The notes beneath the pieces were generated by a model. The model saw only the letters and a program-made list of their open reading frames with translations. It had not been told where the DNA came from and did no database searches. A stretch of 8,258 nt of DNA from Candidatus Alistipes excrementipullorum (GTDB taxonomy: Bacteria > Bacteroidota > Bacteroidia > Bacteroidales > Rikenellaceae). Position 1 is the stretch's first letter; every line of letters begins with the position of its first letter. The stretch lies in the NCBI GenBank assembly GCA_019113665.1, contig DXGW01000074.1:1-8258 (forward strand), given 5' to 3'. Shown here one piece after another: positions 1 to 6,988 of this stretch. The translations under genes were made by a program, and so were the position numbers.

Positions 1-278
1 GGAAGGTCGGCTTTGGCATTGCGTCGCATCTCCTCGATCTCGTCTGGCGAAAGAGGCGTTTGCGGTACATACTGTTCGGAGAGACGCTGCCGTGCGGACT
101 CTATCCAACTGACTTTGGTTTCGAGAAACGACAGCGCCCTGCGTGCCGATACGGACATCGGAAAAGACAGCCTGACCGATCCCGACGGGCGCACGGCAAT
201 GGATATGCGTGTCGCCCGCCGTGTCTGTGACAGCGTTACTTCACCCAATACCGGGTGGTTGTATCTTGTTTCGGCCAT
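1..278 (-). CDS. YgjP-like (DUF45) metallopeptidase, N-terminal fragment cut by window edge
   Basis: An ATG at 278 opens a frame that stays open for 92 codons to the left edge, so the gene is truncated by the window, not broken. The protein begins MAETRYNHPVLGEV. It then shows the RR-x-TRISIAVRPSGSVRLSFP stretch (about residues 20-40), followed by a segment with ARRALSFLETKVSWIE (about 46-61). This arginine-rich beta-hairpin followed by a 'FLE-K-WI' helix is typical of the N-terminus of YgjP/DUF45 proteins, which resemble SprT/M48 zinc peptidases. The HExxH zinc motif of that family would lie in the unseen C-terminal half, so catalytic competence cannot be judged. The start lies 19 bp after the stop of the DUF4153 gene on the same strand, so this is probably the last visible member of the operon. 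No strong Shine-Dalgarno sequence precedes it. Substrate and biological role are not known for most of this family. Confidence 0.8.
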   Translation of the reverse strand, partial: MAETRYNHPVLGEVTLSQTRRATRISIAVRPSGSVRLSFPMSVSARRALSFLETKVSWIESARQRLSEQYVPQTPLSPDEIEEMRRNAKADL

Positions 279-297
279 CTTCAGCAAATGTGTCTGT

Positions 298-2010
298 CTA
301 TCTGGCAAGTACTGCTGTGGCTGCCGCGTTGTTTATATGCAGGCCCTGTTCGTCGTTTTTCTCTATCGAGATGTTGTCAAACAGCACGAGTATGGAGTCC
401 GTGCGGTATTCCAGCAGTTCCGATTCGATCTGTTCAAGGTCGCCGCGGCAGGTTATATCCTCCCTGGTGCACCCTGCATTTGCAAGCATGGCCTCCAACA
501 GGTCGTTGCATTGAAGTTCCACATGCAGCCCGTCGGCTTCGACGGTCATTGTTTCGCCGTCGGCGGATATGGTTATGGCCGGTGAGGCATACAGTCTCTT
601 GAACTCCGCAATGTCGCAGGCGCGGCTCCCCGATTGTGCGGCCCGTGACGCGTAGAAGTAGAAACAGCTGTCGGATATGGTCTGCTCATATGCCTCGACC
701 GAGTAGGCATCGGCATATCCGGCGGTAACGGCCGACAATCCGTCCCGGTAATCCTCGGCTTGCCTGATACCGAACACGGCGATGCGTGCCGAGTCTTTCT
801 CTATGTAACGGAGCGATTCGTATATCTGCCTGTGCTGTTTCCTGTACACCGTATCGGCGGCAGATCCGTTGCCGATTATCAGTTTCCCATCTTCGGAGAG
901 GACGTTTGCCTCAGCTGCGGCCATGCGTATTCGCCGGCATTGTGAATCCATGGCGAGCTTTTCGGCCGACAGGAACGGAATCCATGCCACGGCTGCGAAC
1001 AGTACGAACGATATGATTGCCACATTGACGTAGCGTCCAGCACGGCGTGACGGCAGCAGGGCAAGGGTCAGTGTCATGATTGCCCCGCATACGACAAGGT
1101 AGACTCGCGGCTCGCTCAACCCGTATTCGCCGATCCTGCGCACGACGCCTGTCCAGAACAGTATCAGGGCCGGTATGGCTATGAAACTGAAATATTTGAA
1201 ATATTTGTCGTATAAACGCCTTTCGAGCGTATATTGTATGGCCCCGACTGCCACGGTGATTATCGTGAAAGCGAATACCATATAGGCGATGCCGCCTTTG
1301 GGCAGTTCCCACATGACCGTTATCTTGGCGGCATAGAGGTACAGAATGACCGTATAGATGAGTACGGCAGGCATGATTACGTAGTTGACGAGAGCCGTAA
1401 CGGTCCGCCCGATCCTGAAACTGCGGCCGAGAAGCCGGTGCTGCAGCGACAGGAACATCACCGGTGCAACAATGCCGTAGGCAACAAGTGTCTCGTAAAA
1501 CCACAACGCTTCCGGGACCTTCAGGTCGAAGATATATGCCGTCGAGCCGAATATTGCCATCACGAGCAGATGTATCGTCAGAGCGAAAACGAAGGCCACA
1601 CCGAATGATGCGGCGTAGGCTATTATCGCGTCAGTGAAGTCGCCGTTGTCGCGTCGACGCAGGCTTATCAGCGCGGCAAGAGGGCAGAGTATGCCGGCCG
1701 AGATCCAGTATTGCGATGTTTCGATCCACTCTTCGAGCCCGCCGATGAACGACAGCGGTATTATTATGACCCATGACAGAAGATACGCCATGCGCGGGCA
1801 GCGCAACGTGTTGAGTATATATGCGAGCGTGAATACGAACGGGGCGAGAATCATGCCGTGCATGTACCACACGCATTTGACACCGTGATAGGCCAGGGCC
1901 GTCCCGACCACGGCGTAGAGGATTATCAGCAGTTCAACCGGATAGCGTACCACGGACATGCGCAGGTCGTCCGCTACTCCGCACAGTTTGCCGTACAGAT
2001 TCTTTTTCAT
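298..2010 (-). CDS. DUF4153-family polytopic membrane protein with C-terminal soluble domain
   Basis: This 570-residue protein has about eleven hydrophobic segments, roughly at residues 24-42, 50-67, 72-90, 102-117, 128-155, 173-190, 208-228, 241-259, 273-290, 302-319 and 329-347. Residues 350-570 follow as a soluble tail. Two landmarks match DUF4153: WELPKGG (235-241) after segment seven, and RRIGEYGLSEPR (291-302) after segment nine. Basic residues cluster after the even-numbered segments (RRR 118-120, HR..R..R 191-202, ERR 263-265, SRR 321-323), while the loop at 90-100 is acidic. The positive-inside rule therefore puts the N-terminus in the cytoplasm and the tail in the periplasm. The start at 2010 gives MKKNLYGK and lies 24 bp after the rlmB stop. 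No enzymatic motif was recognised and the family function is unknown. It looks intact and in an operon with both neighbours. Confidence 0.85.
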   Translation of the reverse strand: MKKNLYGKLCGVADDLRMSVVRYPVELLIILYAVVGTALAYHGVKCVWYMHGMILAPFVFTLAYILNTLRCPRMAYLLSWVIIIPLSFIGGLEEWIETSQYWISAGILCPLAALISLRRRDNGDFTDAIIAYAASFGVAFVFALTIHLLVMAIFGSTAYIFDLKVPEALWFYETLVAYGIVAPVMFLSLQHRLLGRSFRIGRTVTALVNYVIMPAVLIYTVILYLYAAKITVMWELPKGGIAYMVFAFTIITVAVGAIQYTLERRLYDKYFKYFSFIAIPALILFWTGVVRRIGEYGLSEPRVYLVVCGAIMTLTLALLPSRRAGRYVNVAIISFVLFAAVAWIPFLSAEKLAMDSQCRRIRMAAAEANVLSEDGKLIIGNGSAADTVYRKQHRQIYESLRYIEKDSARIAVFGIRQAEDYRDGLSAVTAGYADAYSVEAYEQTISDSCFYFYASRAAQSGSRACDIAEFKRLYASPAITISADGETMTVEADGLHVELQCNDLLEAMLANAGCTREDITCRGDLEQIESELLEYRTDSILVLFDNISIEKNDEQGLHINNAAATAVLAR

Positions 2011-2034
2011 GGGAAGTATGTTTTATTGGTTTTG

Positions 2035-2766
2035 TCAGTCGCCTATTCTCTGCCTTACCACTTCGAAGAGCATTATGGCTGCCGCCGCTGCGACGTTGAG
2101 CGATTCGATATGGCCGATGAGAGGTATGGCAAGCTGTTCGTCGCACAGTTTGAGCACCTCTTTCGATATTCCCTTGTCCTCGGCACCCATGACTATGGCT
2201 GTCGGGCGGCGGAAGTCGGCATCATACAGCAGCTTGCGGCTCTTCTCGGTAGCTGCCACGATCTGGAAGCCCTGAGCCTGCAGTGTCTTGAGCGTGTTGC
2301 GTATTGAACCTACACGGCATACGGGAATGACATTGAGCGCACCGGCCGAAGCCTTTACCGCATCGGCATTCACCGGGGCTGAACTCTTGAGCGAGGTGAT
2401 AAGCCCGTGTGCACCTGCACACTCCGCCGAACGGGCTATGCCGCCGAAGTTGCGTACGTCGGTAACACCGTCGAATACGACAATGAGCGGAGTCTCGTCT
2501 TCGGGAACACGCTCGAGTATGTCGTCGAGCCCGACATATTCGATTGCCGCTATCTGTGCAACCACACCCTGATGGTTGCCGCGTGTGAGGCGGTTGAGCT
2601 TCTCGACGGGAACCTCCTGCGTGTGTATGTGATGGCGCAGGCAAAGGTCCTTGAGTTCATTCATCAGCTGGCCTTCTGCGCCACGTTTGATGTAGAGCTT
2701 TTCGATCTGTTTGTGCGATTCGATGGCTTCGACTACCGGTCGTATGCCGAATATGATGTTATCCAT
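2035..2766 (-). CDS. rlmB: 23S rRNA 2'-O-ribose methyltransferase, TrmH/SpoU family (RlmB type)
   Basis: This 243-residue SPOUT methyltransferase uses S-adenosylmethionine to methylate a ribose. The RlmB branch modifies G2251 in the P-loop of 23S rRNA. Residues 1-75 match the N-terminal RNA-binding domain (IIFGIRPVVEAI at 4-15, NHQGVVA at 64-70). The catalytic trefoil-knot domain shows all three family motifs: DGVTDVRNFGGIAR (99-112, with Asn106 and Arg112), IVMGAEDKGIS (191-201), and IPLIGHIESLNVAAAAAI (214-231, with Ser222 and Asn224). I chose the ATG at 2766, giving MDNIIFGIRP, because that is where family homology begins. It leaves a 13-bp gap after the ABC-F stop. An in-frame TTG at 2793 would add nine residues and overlap the upstream gene, and seems less likely. 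The RlmB assignment rests on overall similarity; a related TrmH paralogue acting on another nucleotide is possible. Confidence 0.88.
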   Translation of the reverse strand: MDNIIFGIRPVVEAIESHKQIEKLYIKRGAEGQLMNELKDLCLRHHIHTQEVPVEKLNRLTRGNHQGVVAQIAAIEYVGLDDILERVPEDETPLIVVFDGVTDVRNFGGIARSAECAGAHGLITSLKSSAPVNADAVKASAGALNVIPVCRVGSIRNTLKTLQAQGFQIVAATEKSRKLLYDADFRRPTAIVMGAEDKGISKEVLKLCDEQLAIPLIGHIESLNVAAAAAIMLFEVVRQRIGD

Positions 2767-2779
2767 TGTCGGGACGGAT

Positions 2780-4711
2780 TTAATTGTTTTCAACTATGTC
2801 GAGTTCGTACGATGCCTTCTCCCATTCGTGCATCATGTGGTCGTAACGTTTCTTCAGTTCGTCGTACGCCTTGTAGTCGTCGGCGTTGTACTCCCCGGCC
2901 GAGGCGAAACGGGTGTCGTATTCGGCTATCTTCTTCTCGATCTCGGCCAGCTCGGCCTCGATCTCGTCAACGGCCTTGCGCAGCTTGCGTATCTGCTTCT
3001 CCTGCTCCTTTTTCTGTTCGTAGGAGAGTTTGCCGGCCGAGGCCTCCTTGGGCTCGCTGCTCTGTACTGGGGCCGTGCGGCGCTCCACGTCGCGCAGCGA
3101 CTCCAGCTTGCGCTTCTCGAGGAAGTAGTATATGCCGCCGAGATATTCGCGTACGCCGCCGTCGCGGAATTCGTAGACCTTGTCGACCATGCCGTCGAGG
3201 AATTCGCGGTCGTGCGATACCACTACTACGGTGCCGTCGTATTTCATGATGGCATTCTTGAGAATATCCTTCGAACGCATGTCCATGTGGTTCGTCGGCT
3301 CGTCGAGTACCAGCAGGTTGTGCGGTTCGAGCATCATGCGGGCCATGGCCAGCCGTGACCGCTCTCCTCCGGAGAGGACCTTCACCTTCTTGTCGATGTC
3401 CTCGCCGCGGAACAGGAACGCGCCCAGAATATCGCGCAGGCGGGTGCGTATGTCTCCGACGGCTACGCGGTCGAGCGTGTCGTAAACGGTAAATTCACCC
3501 TCCATCAGGTCGTCCTGATTCTGGGCGTAGTATCCGATGTTCACGTTCGCGCCGATCTTGATGCTGCCTTCGGTCGGCTCGAGTTCCCCTATCAGCATGC
3601 GTGCAAATGTGGTCTTTCCCTCGCCGTTGCGCCCGACGAGGGCGATGCGGTCGCCTTTGGTTATGGTGAAGTTGGCGCCGCTGAATATGTGCTTGTCGCC
3701 GAACGACTTGCCCACCTCCTTGATCTCGGCCACGATCTGACCCGATCTCGGGGCTGGCGGGAACTTTATGTTGAGCGTAGCCAGATCCTCCTCCTCGACC
3801 TCGATGCGTTCGAGTTTGTCGAGTTGTTTTATTCGCGACTGCACCTGGTTCGATTTGGTCGGTTTGTACCGGAATTTCTCGATGAACTCCTCGCTCTTCT
3901 CGATCATTCGCTGCTGGTTCTGGTATGCGGCCAGCAGTTGGGCGCGACGCTCGGCCCGCGCCACGACGAACTTCGAGTAGGGCAGTTTGTAGTCGTAGAT
4001 CTTGCCCAGCGACAACTCGATGGTGCGGTTGGTGACGTTGTCGAGGAACGCGCGGTCGTGCGATATGACCAGCACTGCACCGTTGTAGTTGCGCAGGTAC
4101 TCTTCGAGCCACTGTATGCTCTCGATGTCGAGGTGGTTCGTCGGCTCGTCGAGCAGGAAGACCGACGGACGGCGCAACAACAGCTTGGCCAGCTCGATAC
4201 GCATGCGCCAGCCTCCGGAGAACTCGCTTGTCGCACGGTTGAAATCTTCGCGCTTGAAGCCGAGGCCGAGCAGTGTCTTCTCGATGTCGGCGTCGCGGGT
4301 CTCGCCTCCGAGGATATGGTAGTGGTCATTTGCTACGTTCAGTCTGTGGAGCAACTCGCCGTACTCTTCGCTTTCGTAATCGGTGCGTTCGGCTATCTCG
4401 CGTGTGAGCCGCTCGATTTCGGCCTCCAGCTGCAGCACTTCGGCAAATGCCGTCTCGGTTTCCTCCAGCAGCGTGGTCGTATCCGCAACCTTCATCTGCT
4501 GCGGCAGGTAGCCTATCGTGCATTCGCCGTTTTTGGTCACAGCTCCCGACGTTGGCTGCTGTTCGCCGACTATGAGCCGCAGGAGCGTTGTCTTCCCGGC
4601 CCCGTTCTTGCCGACGAGGCCTATGCGGTCCTTGGGGTTTATCAGGAACGATATGTTGTCGAAAAGGGTCCAGCCTCCGTAGCTGACCGTAAGGTTGTCG
4701 ATCGAAATCAT
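2780..4711 (-). CDS. ABC-F family ATPase, ribosome-associated translation factor
   Basis: This 643-residue soluble protein has two ABC ATPase domains and no membrane segment, which defines ABC-F. Domain one has Walker A GKNGAGKT (34-41), signature FSGGWRMR (164-171), Walker B with LLDEPTNHLD (186-195) and the switch His218. Domain two has Walker A GRNGEGKT (360-367), signature LSGGERSR (446-453), LVLDEPTNHMD (467-477) and His500. The interdomain linker (about 227-320) carries the tRNA-interaction region, with EKFRYKPTKSNQVQSRIKQL at 278-297. Its length is like housekeeping members (YheS/YbiT/Uup type), without the long tip of antibiotic-resistance ABC-Fs. A charged, coiled-coil-rich C-terminal extension covers about 562-643. 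Family members bind the ribosomal E-site and rescue or tune stalled translation. The ATG overlaps the rpe stop codon as ATGA, which suggests translational coupling. Both ATPase sites look intact. The exact subfamily cannot be fixed by eye. Confidence 0.93.
   Translation of the reverse strand: MISIDNLTVSYGGWTLFDNISFLINPKDRIGLVGKNGAGKTTLLRLIVGEQQPTSGAVTKNGECTIGYLPQQMKVADTTTLLEETETAFAEVLQLEAEIERLTREIAERTDYESEEYGELLHRLNVANDHYHILGGETRDADIEKTLLGLGFKREDFNRATSEFSGGWRMRIELAKLLLRRPSVFLLDEPTNHLDIESIQWLEEYLRNYNGAVLVISHDRAFLDNVTNRTIELSLGKIYDYKLPYSKFVVARAERRAQLLAAYQNQQRMIEKSEEFIEKFRYKPTKSNQVQSRIKQLDKLERIEVEEEDLATLNIKFPPAPRSGQIVAEIKEVGKSFGDKHIFSGANFTITKGDRIALVGRNGEGKTTFARMLIGELEPTEGSIKIGANVNIGYYAQNQDDLMEGEFTVYDTLDRVAVGDIRTRLRDILGAFLFRGEDIDKKVKVLSGGERSRLAMARMMLEPHNLLVLDEPTNHMDMRSKDILKNAIMKYDGTVVVVSHDREFLDGMVDKVYEFRDGGVREYLGGIYYFLEKRKLESLRDVERRTAPVQSSEPKEASAGKLSYEQKKEQEKQIRKLRKAVDEIEAELAEIEKKIAEYDTRFASAGEYNADDYKAYDELKKRYDHMMHEWEKASYELDIVENN
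4708..4711 (-). promoter_or_regulatory. ATGA stop/start overlap between rpe and the ABC-F gene
   Basis: On the minus strand the four bases read ATGA. TGA ends rpe and ATG begins the ABC-F protein. Such overlaps usually mean that ribosomes finishing the first gene re-initiate on the second. Coupling is inferred; the overlap itself is seen directly. Confidence 0.7.
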
Positions 4712-5358
4712 TGCGCTGCAAGCATTTTGTCGATGGCTTCACACGGGTCGTCCGCCCCGAATACCGAACTTCCGGCTACCAGCACCTCGGCCCCGGCAGC
4801 GAACAGCACGCCGGCGTTGGCGGCCGATATTCCGCCGTCGACCTCGATTATGAGGTCGGGTTTGCATCTGTCGGCCATGGCGCGAAGCTCGCGGATCTTG
4901 TCTATCGAGTGAGGCATGAACGATTGCCCGCCGAATCCCGGCTCGACGCTCATAACCAGCACCATGTCCACTTGCGGCAACCACTCCTCGAGAACCGATA
5001 CCGGGGTATTCGGCTTTATGGATATGCCGACCTTGACTCCCGCCTTGCGGGCTGCTGCAATGCACTCGCCGATATGTTCGGTAGCTTCGATGTGGAAGGT
5101 CACCATGTCGGCGCCGGCCTGTGCGAAGCGTTCGATATAGCGTTCGGGTTCGACGATCATGAGGTGTACGTCCATGAATTTGGGCGATGCCTTGCGTATG
5201 GACTTGAATACCGGGAAACCGAACGATATGTTCGGCACGAAGACGCCGTCCATGACGTCGATATGTATCCATTCGGCGGCGCTGCCGTCGATCATGCGGG
5301 TGTCGCGTTCGAGGTTGCCGAAGTCGGCCGACAACATCGATGGAGCTATTATCCTCAT
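4708..5358 (-). CDS. rpe: Ribulose-phosphate 3-epimerase
   Basis: This enzyme interconverts D-ribulose 5-phosphate and D-xylulose 5-phosphate in the cytoplasmic pentose phosphate pathway. The 216-residue length is normal for the family. The frame starts with IAPSMLSADF (4-13), which includes the substrate-binding Ser10. Metal and catalytic residues are visible: His32 and Asp34 in HIDVMDG (32-38), His65 in DVHLM (63-67), and Asp174 in EVDGGI (172-177). The GFGGQ loop (141-145) and AGSSVF (195-200) bind substrate and phosphate in known Rpe structures. I chose the ATG at 5358 because conserved sequence begins at once. An ATG at 5442 would add 28 unrelated residues and run through the promoter region. 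This is the first gene of the minus-strand operon. A TAnnTTTG-type promoter box lies just upstream, and its TGA stop shares bases with the ABC-F start. Confidence 0.95.
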   Translation of the reverse strand: MRIIAPSMLSADFGNLERDTRMIDGSAAEWIHIDVMDGVFVPNISFGFPVFKSIRKASPKFMDVHLMIVEPERYIERFAQAGADMVTFHIEATEHIGECIAAARKAGVKVGISIKPNTPVSVLEEWLPQVDMVLVMSVEPGFGGQSFMPHSIDKIRELRAMADRCKPDLIIEVDGGISAANAGVLFAAGAEVLVAGSSVFGADDPCEAIDKMLAAQ

Positions 5359-5384
5359 ATGAAACTCTGCATTGTTATATTTTA

Positions 5385-5392
5385 CAAAAGTA
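5385..5392 (-). promoter_or_regulatory. Predicted Bacteroidota -7 promoter box for the rpe operon
   Basis: The minus strand reads TACTTTTG, an exact match to the Bacteroidota -7 consensus TAnnTTTG. It ends 26 bp before the rpe start, which implies a short leader of roughly 20 nt. No clear TTG-type -33 element was found at the usual distance, so the call rests on the -7 box and its position. It also supports the rpe start at 5358 over the longer frame. Confidence 0.55.
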
Positions 5393-5425
5393 ACGGATTT
5401 TATCAGAATTGAAAAATTAAAATCG

Positions 5426-5433
5426 TACATTTG
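5426..5433 (+). promoter_or_regulatory. Predicted Bacteroidota -7 promoter box for rmuC
   Basis: The plus strand reads TACATTTG, an exact match to TAnnTTTG, ending 21 bp before the rmuC ATG. A TTG occurs at 5409-5411, but only 14 bp upstream of the box, closer than the usual -33 spacing, so that element is uncertain. The box faces away from the rpe box. The 96-bp region 5359-5454 is AT-rich compared with the genes around it, as expected for a divergent promoter region. Confidence 0.5.
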
Positions 5434-5454
5434 CGTAAACATAGCTCGTCAATT

Positions 5455-6783
5455 ATGGAAACTCTTCTTATGGTCGGATTTGCCGTCGCGCTTGTCGGCT
5501 TTGTCGTGTTTGCGGTGTTGTATTTCGTATCGAGGCGCGAGTCGGCGCGCCTCGCTGCCGAGAAGGAGCTTGCCGGTCAGCGTCTGAGCGATTCCGAGCA
5601 GCGGCTTTCGGAGGTCTCGCTGCGCCTGCACGAGACGGAGGTAGCCGAGGCCCTTGCCCGCAAGGACGTGGAGTCTCTGCGTTCGAAGATCGAGGAGGGC
5701 CGTGCCGAACGCGAGAAGATGGAGGAGCAGTTGAAGGCGCAGTTCCGTAATCTGGCGAACGACATCTTCGGCGAGCAGACGCGCCAGTTCCGTGAAACCA
5801 ACAAATCCGAACTCGACTTGCTGCTGAAGCCTTTCCGTGACAATATCAAGGAGTTCCGCGAGCGTGTCGAGCATATCTATTCGTCGGAAAACGAGCAGCG
5901 CGGCGCTCTCCGCAACGAGTTGAAGAACCTGAAGGAACTCAACGACCGCATCACCACCGAGACGGCCAACCTGACCAATGCCCTCAAGGGCAACTCGAAG
6001 GTACAGGGCGACTGGGGCGAGGTGATACTCAAGACCATGCTCGAAAACTCGGGATTGCGTGAAGGCGACAACTACGAGATACAGTACAACGTCAAGGACC
6101 AGGACAGCGCCCGCAACCTGCGTCCCGATGTGGTCCTGCATCTGCCCGGCGGCAAACATGTGGTCATAGACTCGAAGGTGTCGCTTACGGCATACGAACG
6201 CTATTCGCACGATGACGGGCCTTCGTCGTCCGCGGCCCTGCGCGAGCATGTGGCCTCGGTGCGCCGTCATGTCGATGAGCTTGCGTCGAAGAACTACCAG
6301 CAGTATTTTGCCGATTCTCCCGATTTCGTCATAATGTTCATGCCGACCGAGCCGGCATTCCTTGCGGCTTTGAAGGAGGACAGTACGCTGTGGAACTACG
6401 CCTACTCGAAAAAGGTGATAATTTCGTCGCCGACCAACCTCTTTGCCGTGCTGAAACTGGTTGTCGACCTGTGGAAACGCGATGCGCAGGACAAGAATAC
6501 GGCCCGGATCGTAAAGACCGCCACGGACCTTTACGACCAGCTGTGCATGTTCGTTTCGGAACTCGAGAAGGTCGGCAGTGCGATAGACAATGCCGCCAAG
6601 GCATACGGCCAGGCGTACAAACGCATGTGCCAGGGCAACAACAACGTGATACGCCTCGGCGAGCGCATGCGCGGAATGGGCCTTCAGTCGAAACGGCGCC
6701 AGTCGGACAAGGCTCTCGAGGAGGCGTCGCTGCATGACGAACCGGTTGACGCCCCTGACGCCGTACAGGAGTTGCCCGAATAG
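5455..6783 (+). CDS. rmuC: DNA recombination protein RmuC homologue
   Basis: This 442-residue protein has one N-terminal membrane segment (about residues 4-25) and a long charged coiled coil (about 27-170). The conserved RmuC domain follows. Landmarks are GDWGE (185-189), RPDVVLHLP (223-231), VIDSKVSLTAY (237-247), FMPTEPAF (295-302) and PTNLFAVLK (326-334). Glu189, Asp225, Asp239 and Lys241 fit the PD-(D/E)XK-like nuclease core proposed for this family. In E. coli, rmuC limits recombination at inverted repeats; its biochemical activity is poorly known. I chose the ATG at 5455 because it leads straight into the membrane anchor. An in-frame TTG at 5431 would lie inside the promoter box. Residues after about 411 form an acidic, variable tail. 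The gene stands alone, divergent from rpe, and the 148-bp gap downstream suggests it is not co-transcribed with the glycosidase. Confidence 0.93.
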   Translation: METLLMVGFAVALVGFVVFAVLYFVSRRESARLAAEKELAGQRLSDSEQRLSEVSLRLHETEVAEALARKDVESLRSKIEEGRAEREKMEEQLKAQFRNLANDIFGEQTRQFRETNKSELDLLLKPFRDNIKEFRERVEHIYSSENEQRGALRNELKNLKELNDRITTETANLTNALKGNSKVQGDWGEVILKTMLENSGLREGDNYEIQYNVKDQDSARNLRPDVVLHLPGGKHVVIDSKVSLTAYERYSHDDGPSSSAALREHVASVRRHVDELASKNYQQYFADSPDFVIMFMPTEPAFLAALKEDSTLWNYAYSKKVIISSPTNLFAVLKLVVDLWKRDAQDKNTARIVKTATDLYDQLCMFVSELEKVGSAIDNAAKAYGQAYKRMCQGNNNVIRLGERMRGMGLQSKRRQSDKALEEASLHDEPVDAPDAVQELPE

Positions 6784-6931
6784 ATCCGGAACTGAAAAAA
6801 TTGCGATCGCACCTGTCGGAAACGCCGTCTTTTACGTCTTATATCCGTAAGAGGAGTGTTTCGTCAGACGGACTATTGCTCATGCCGGACATTTGCCTTC
6901 TTGCATAATGAAAAACCGCTACTGACTTTTT
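6784..6931. other. Intergenic region between rmuC and the GH2 gene
   Basis: This 148-bp stretch has no convincing gene. Bases 6829-6836 (CTTTTACG) can pair with 6846-6853 (CGTAAGAG) through seven Watson-Crick pairs and one G-U pair, with a 9-base loop. No T-run follows, so a classical intrinsic terminator is not supported. A near-match to the -7 consensus (GACATTTG, 6888-6895) lies upstream of the GH2 start. Just before the GH2 start is a five-codon frame, MKNRY, at 6908-6925, which is probably chance. Confidence 0.5.
6888..6895 (+). promoter_or_regulatory. Weak candidate -7 box for the GH2 gene
   Basis: GACATTTG matches five of the six fixed positions of TAnnTTTG and lies 36 bp upstream of the GH2 ATG. 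No -33 TTG sits at normal spacing. A polysaccharide-utilisation-type regulator could compensate for a weak box, but nothing here shows one. Confidence 0.2.
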
Positions 6932-6988
6932 ATGAAGAAATTTCTCTGTCTGATGCTGTCGGCATGCATCTTTGCCGACGTGCATGCA
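6932..6988 (+). other. Signal peptide of the GH2 enzyme (type I or lipoprotein, ambiguous)
   Basis: The first 19 residues have Lys2-Lys3, a hydrophobic core from Phe4 to Phe14, and Val-His-Ala before Ala20, which fits signal peptidase I cleavage after residue 19. The core also contains Leu9-Ser10-Ala11-Cys12, which satisfies the lipobox rule for signal peptidase II. The hydrophobic run before Cys12 is short and no acidic surface-export signal follows at once, so I lean towards type I. Confidence 0.7.

Noticed and set aside
13..585. 190-codon plus-strand frame at the left edge
   Set aside because: It overlaps the YgjP-like fragment and the DUF4153 C-terminus on the other strand, both better supported.
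2767..2793. TTG start adding nine residues to RlmB
   Set aside because: The extension lacks family similarity and overlaps the ABC-F stop. The ATG at 2766 begins right at conserved sequence.
2407..3249. 280-codon plus-strand frame with an arginine/proline/cysteine-rich second half
   Set aside because: The composition is typical of a wrong-frame reading of GC-rich DNA, and it lies opposite rlmB and the ABC-F gene.
3287..4153. Direct repeat of 21 identical bases at 3287-3307 and 4133-4153
   Set aside because: Both copies encode the LDEPTNH Walker B region of the two homologous ABC domains, so protein conservation explains it.
3689..4912. 407-codon plus-strand frame across the ABC-F and rpe genes
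   Set aside because: It lies opposite two well-supported genes and crosses their junction. It has no recognisable domain.
5359..5442. Longer rpe frame starting at ATG 5442
   Set aside because: The extra 28 residues are unlike Rpe and would cover both promoter boxes in the AT-rich gap.
5449..6735. 428-codon open frame antisense to rmuC
   Set aside because: It mirrors rmuC, which has clear family motifs. Long antisense frames are common in GC-rich coding DNA, and the translation resembles no protein I know.
6803..6810. GCGATCGC perfect palindrome after rmuC
   Set aside because: A single 8-bp palindrome in GC-rich DNA has no supporting context such as repeats or spacing.
6908..6925. Five-codon frame MKNRY just before the GH2 start
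   Set aside because: It is too short to judge, has no ribosome-binding signal, and shows no attenuation-like hairpin next to it.
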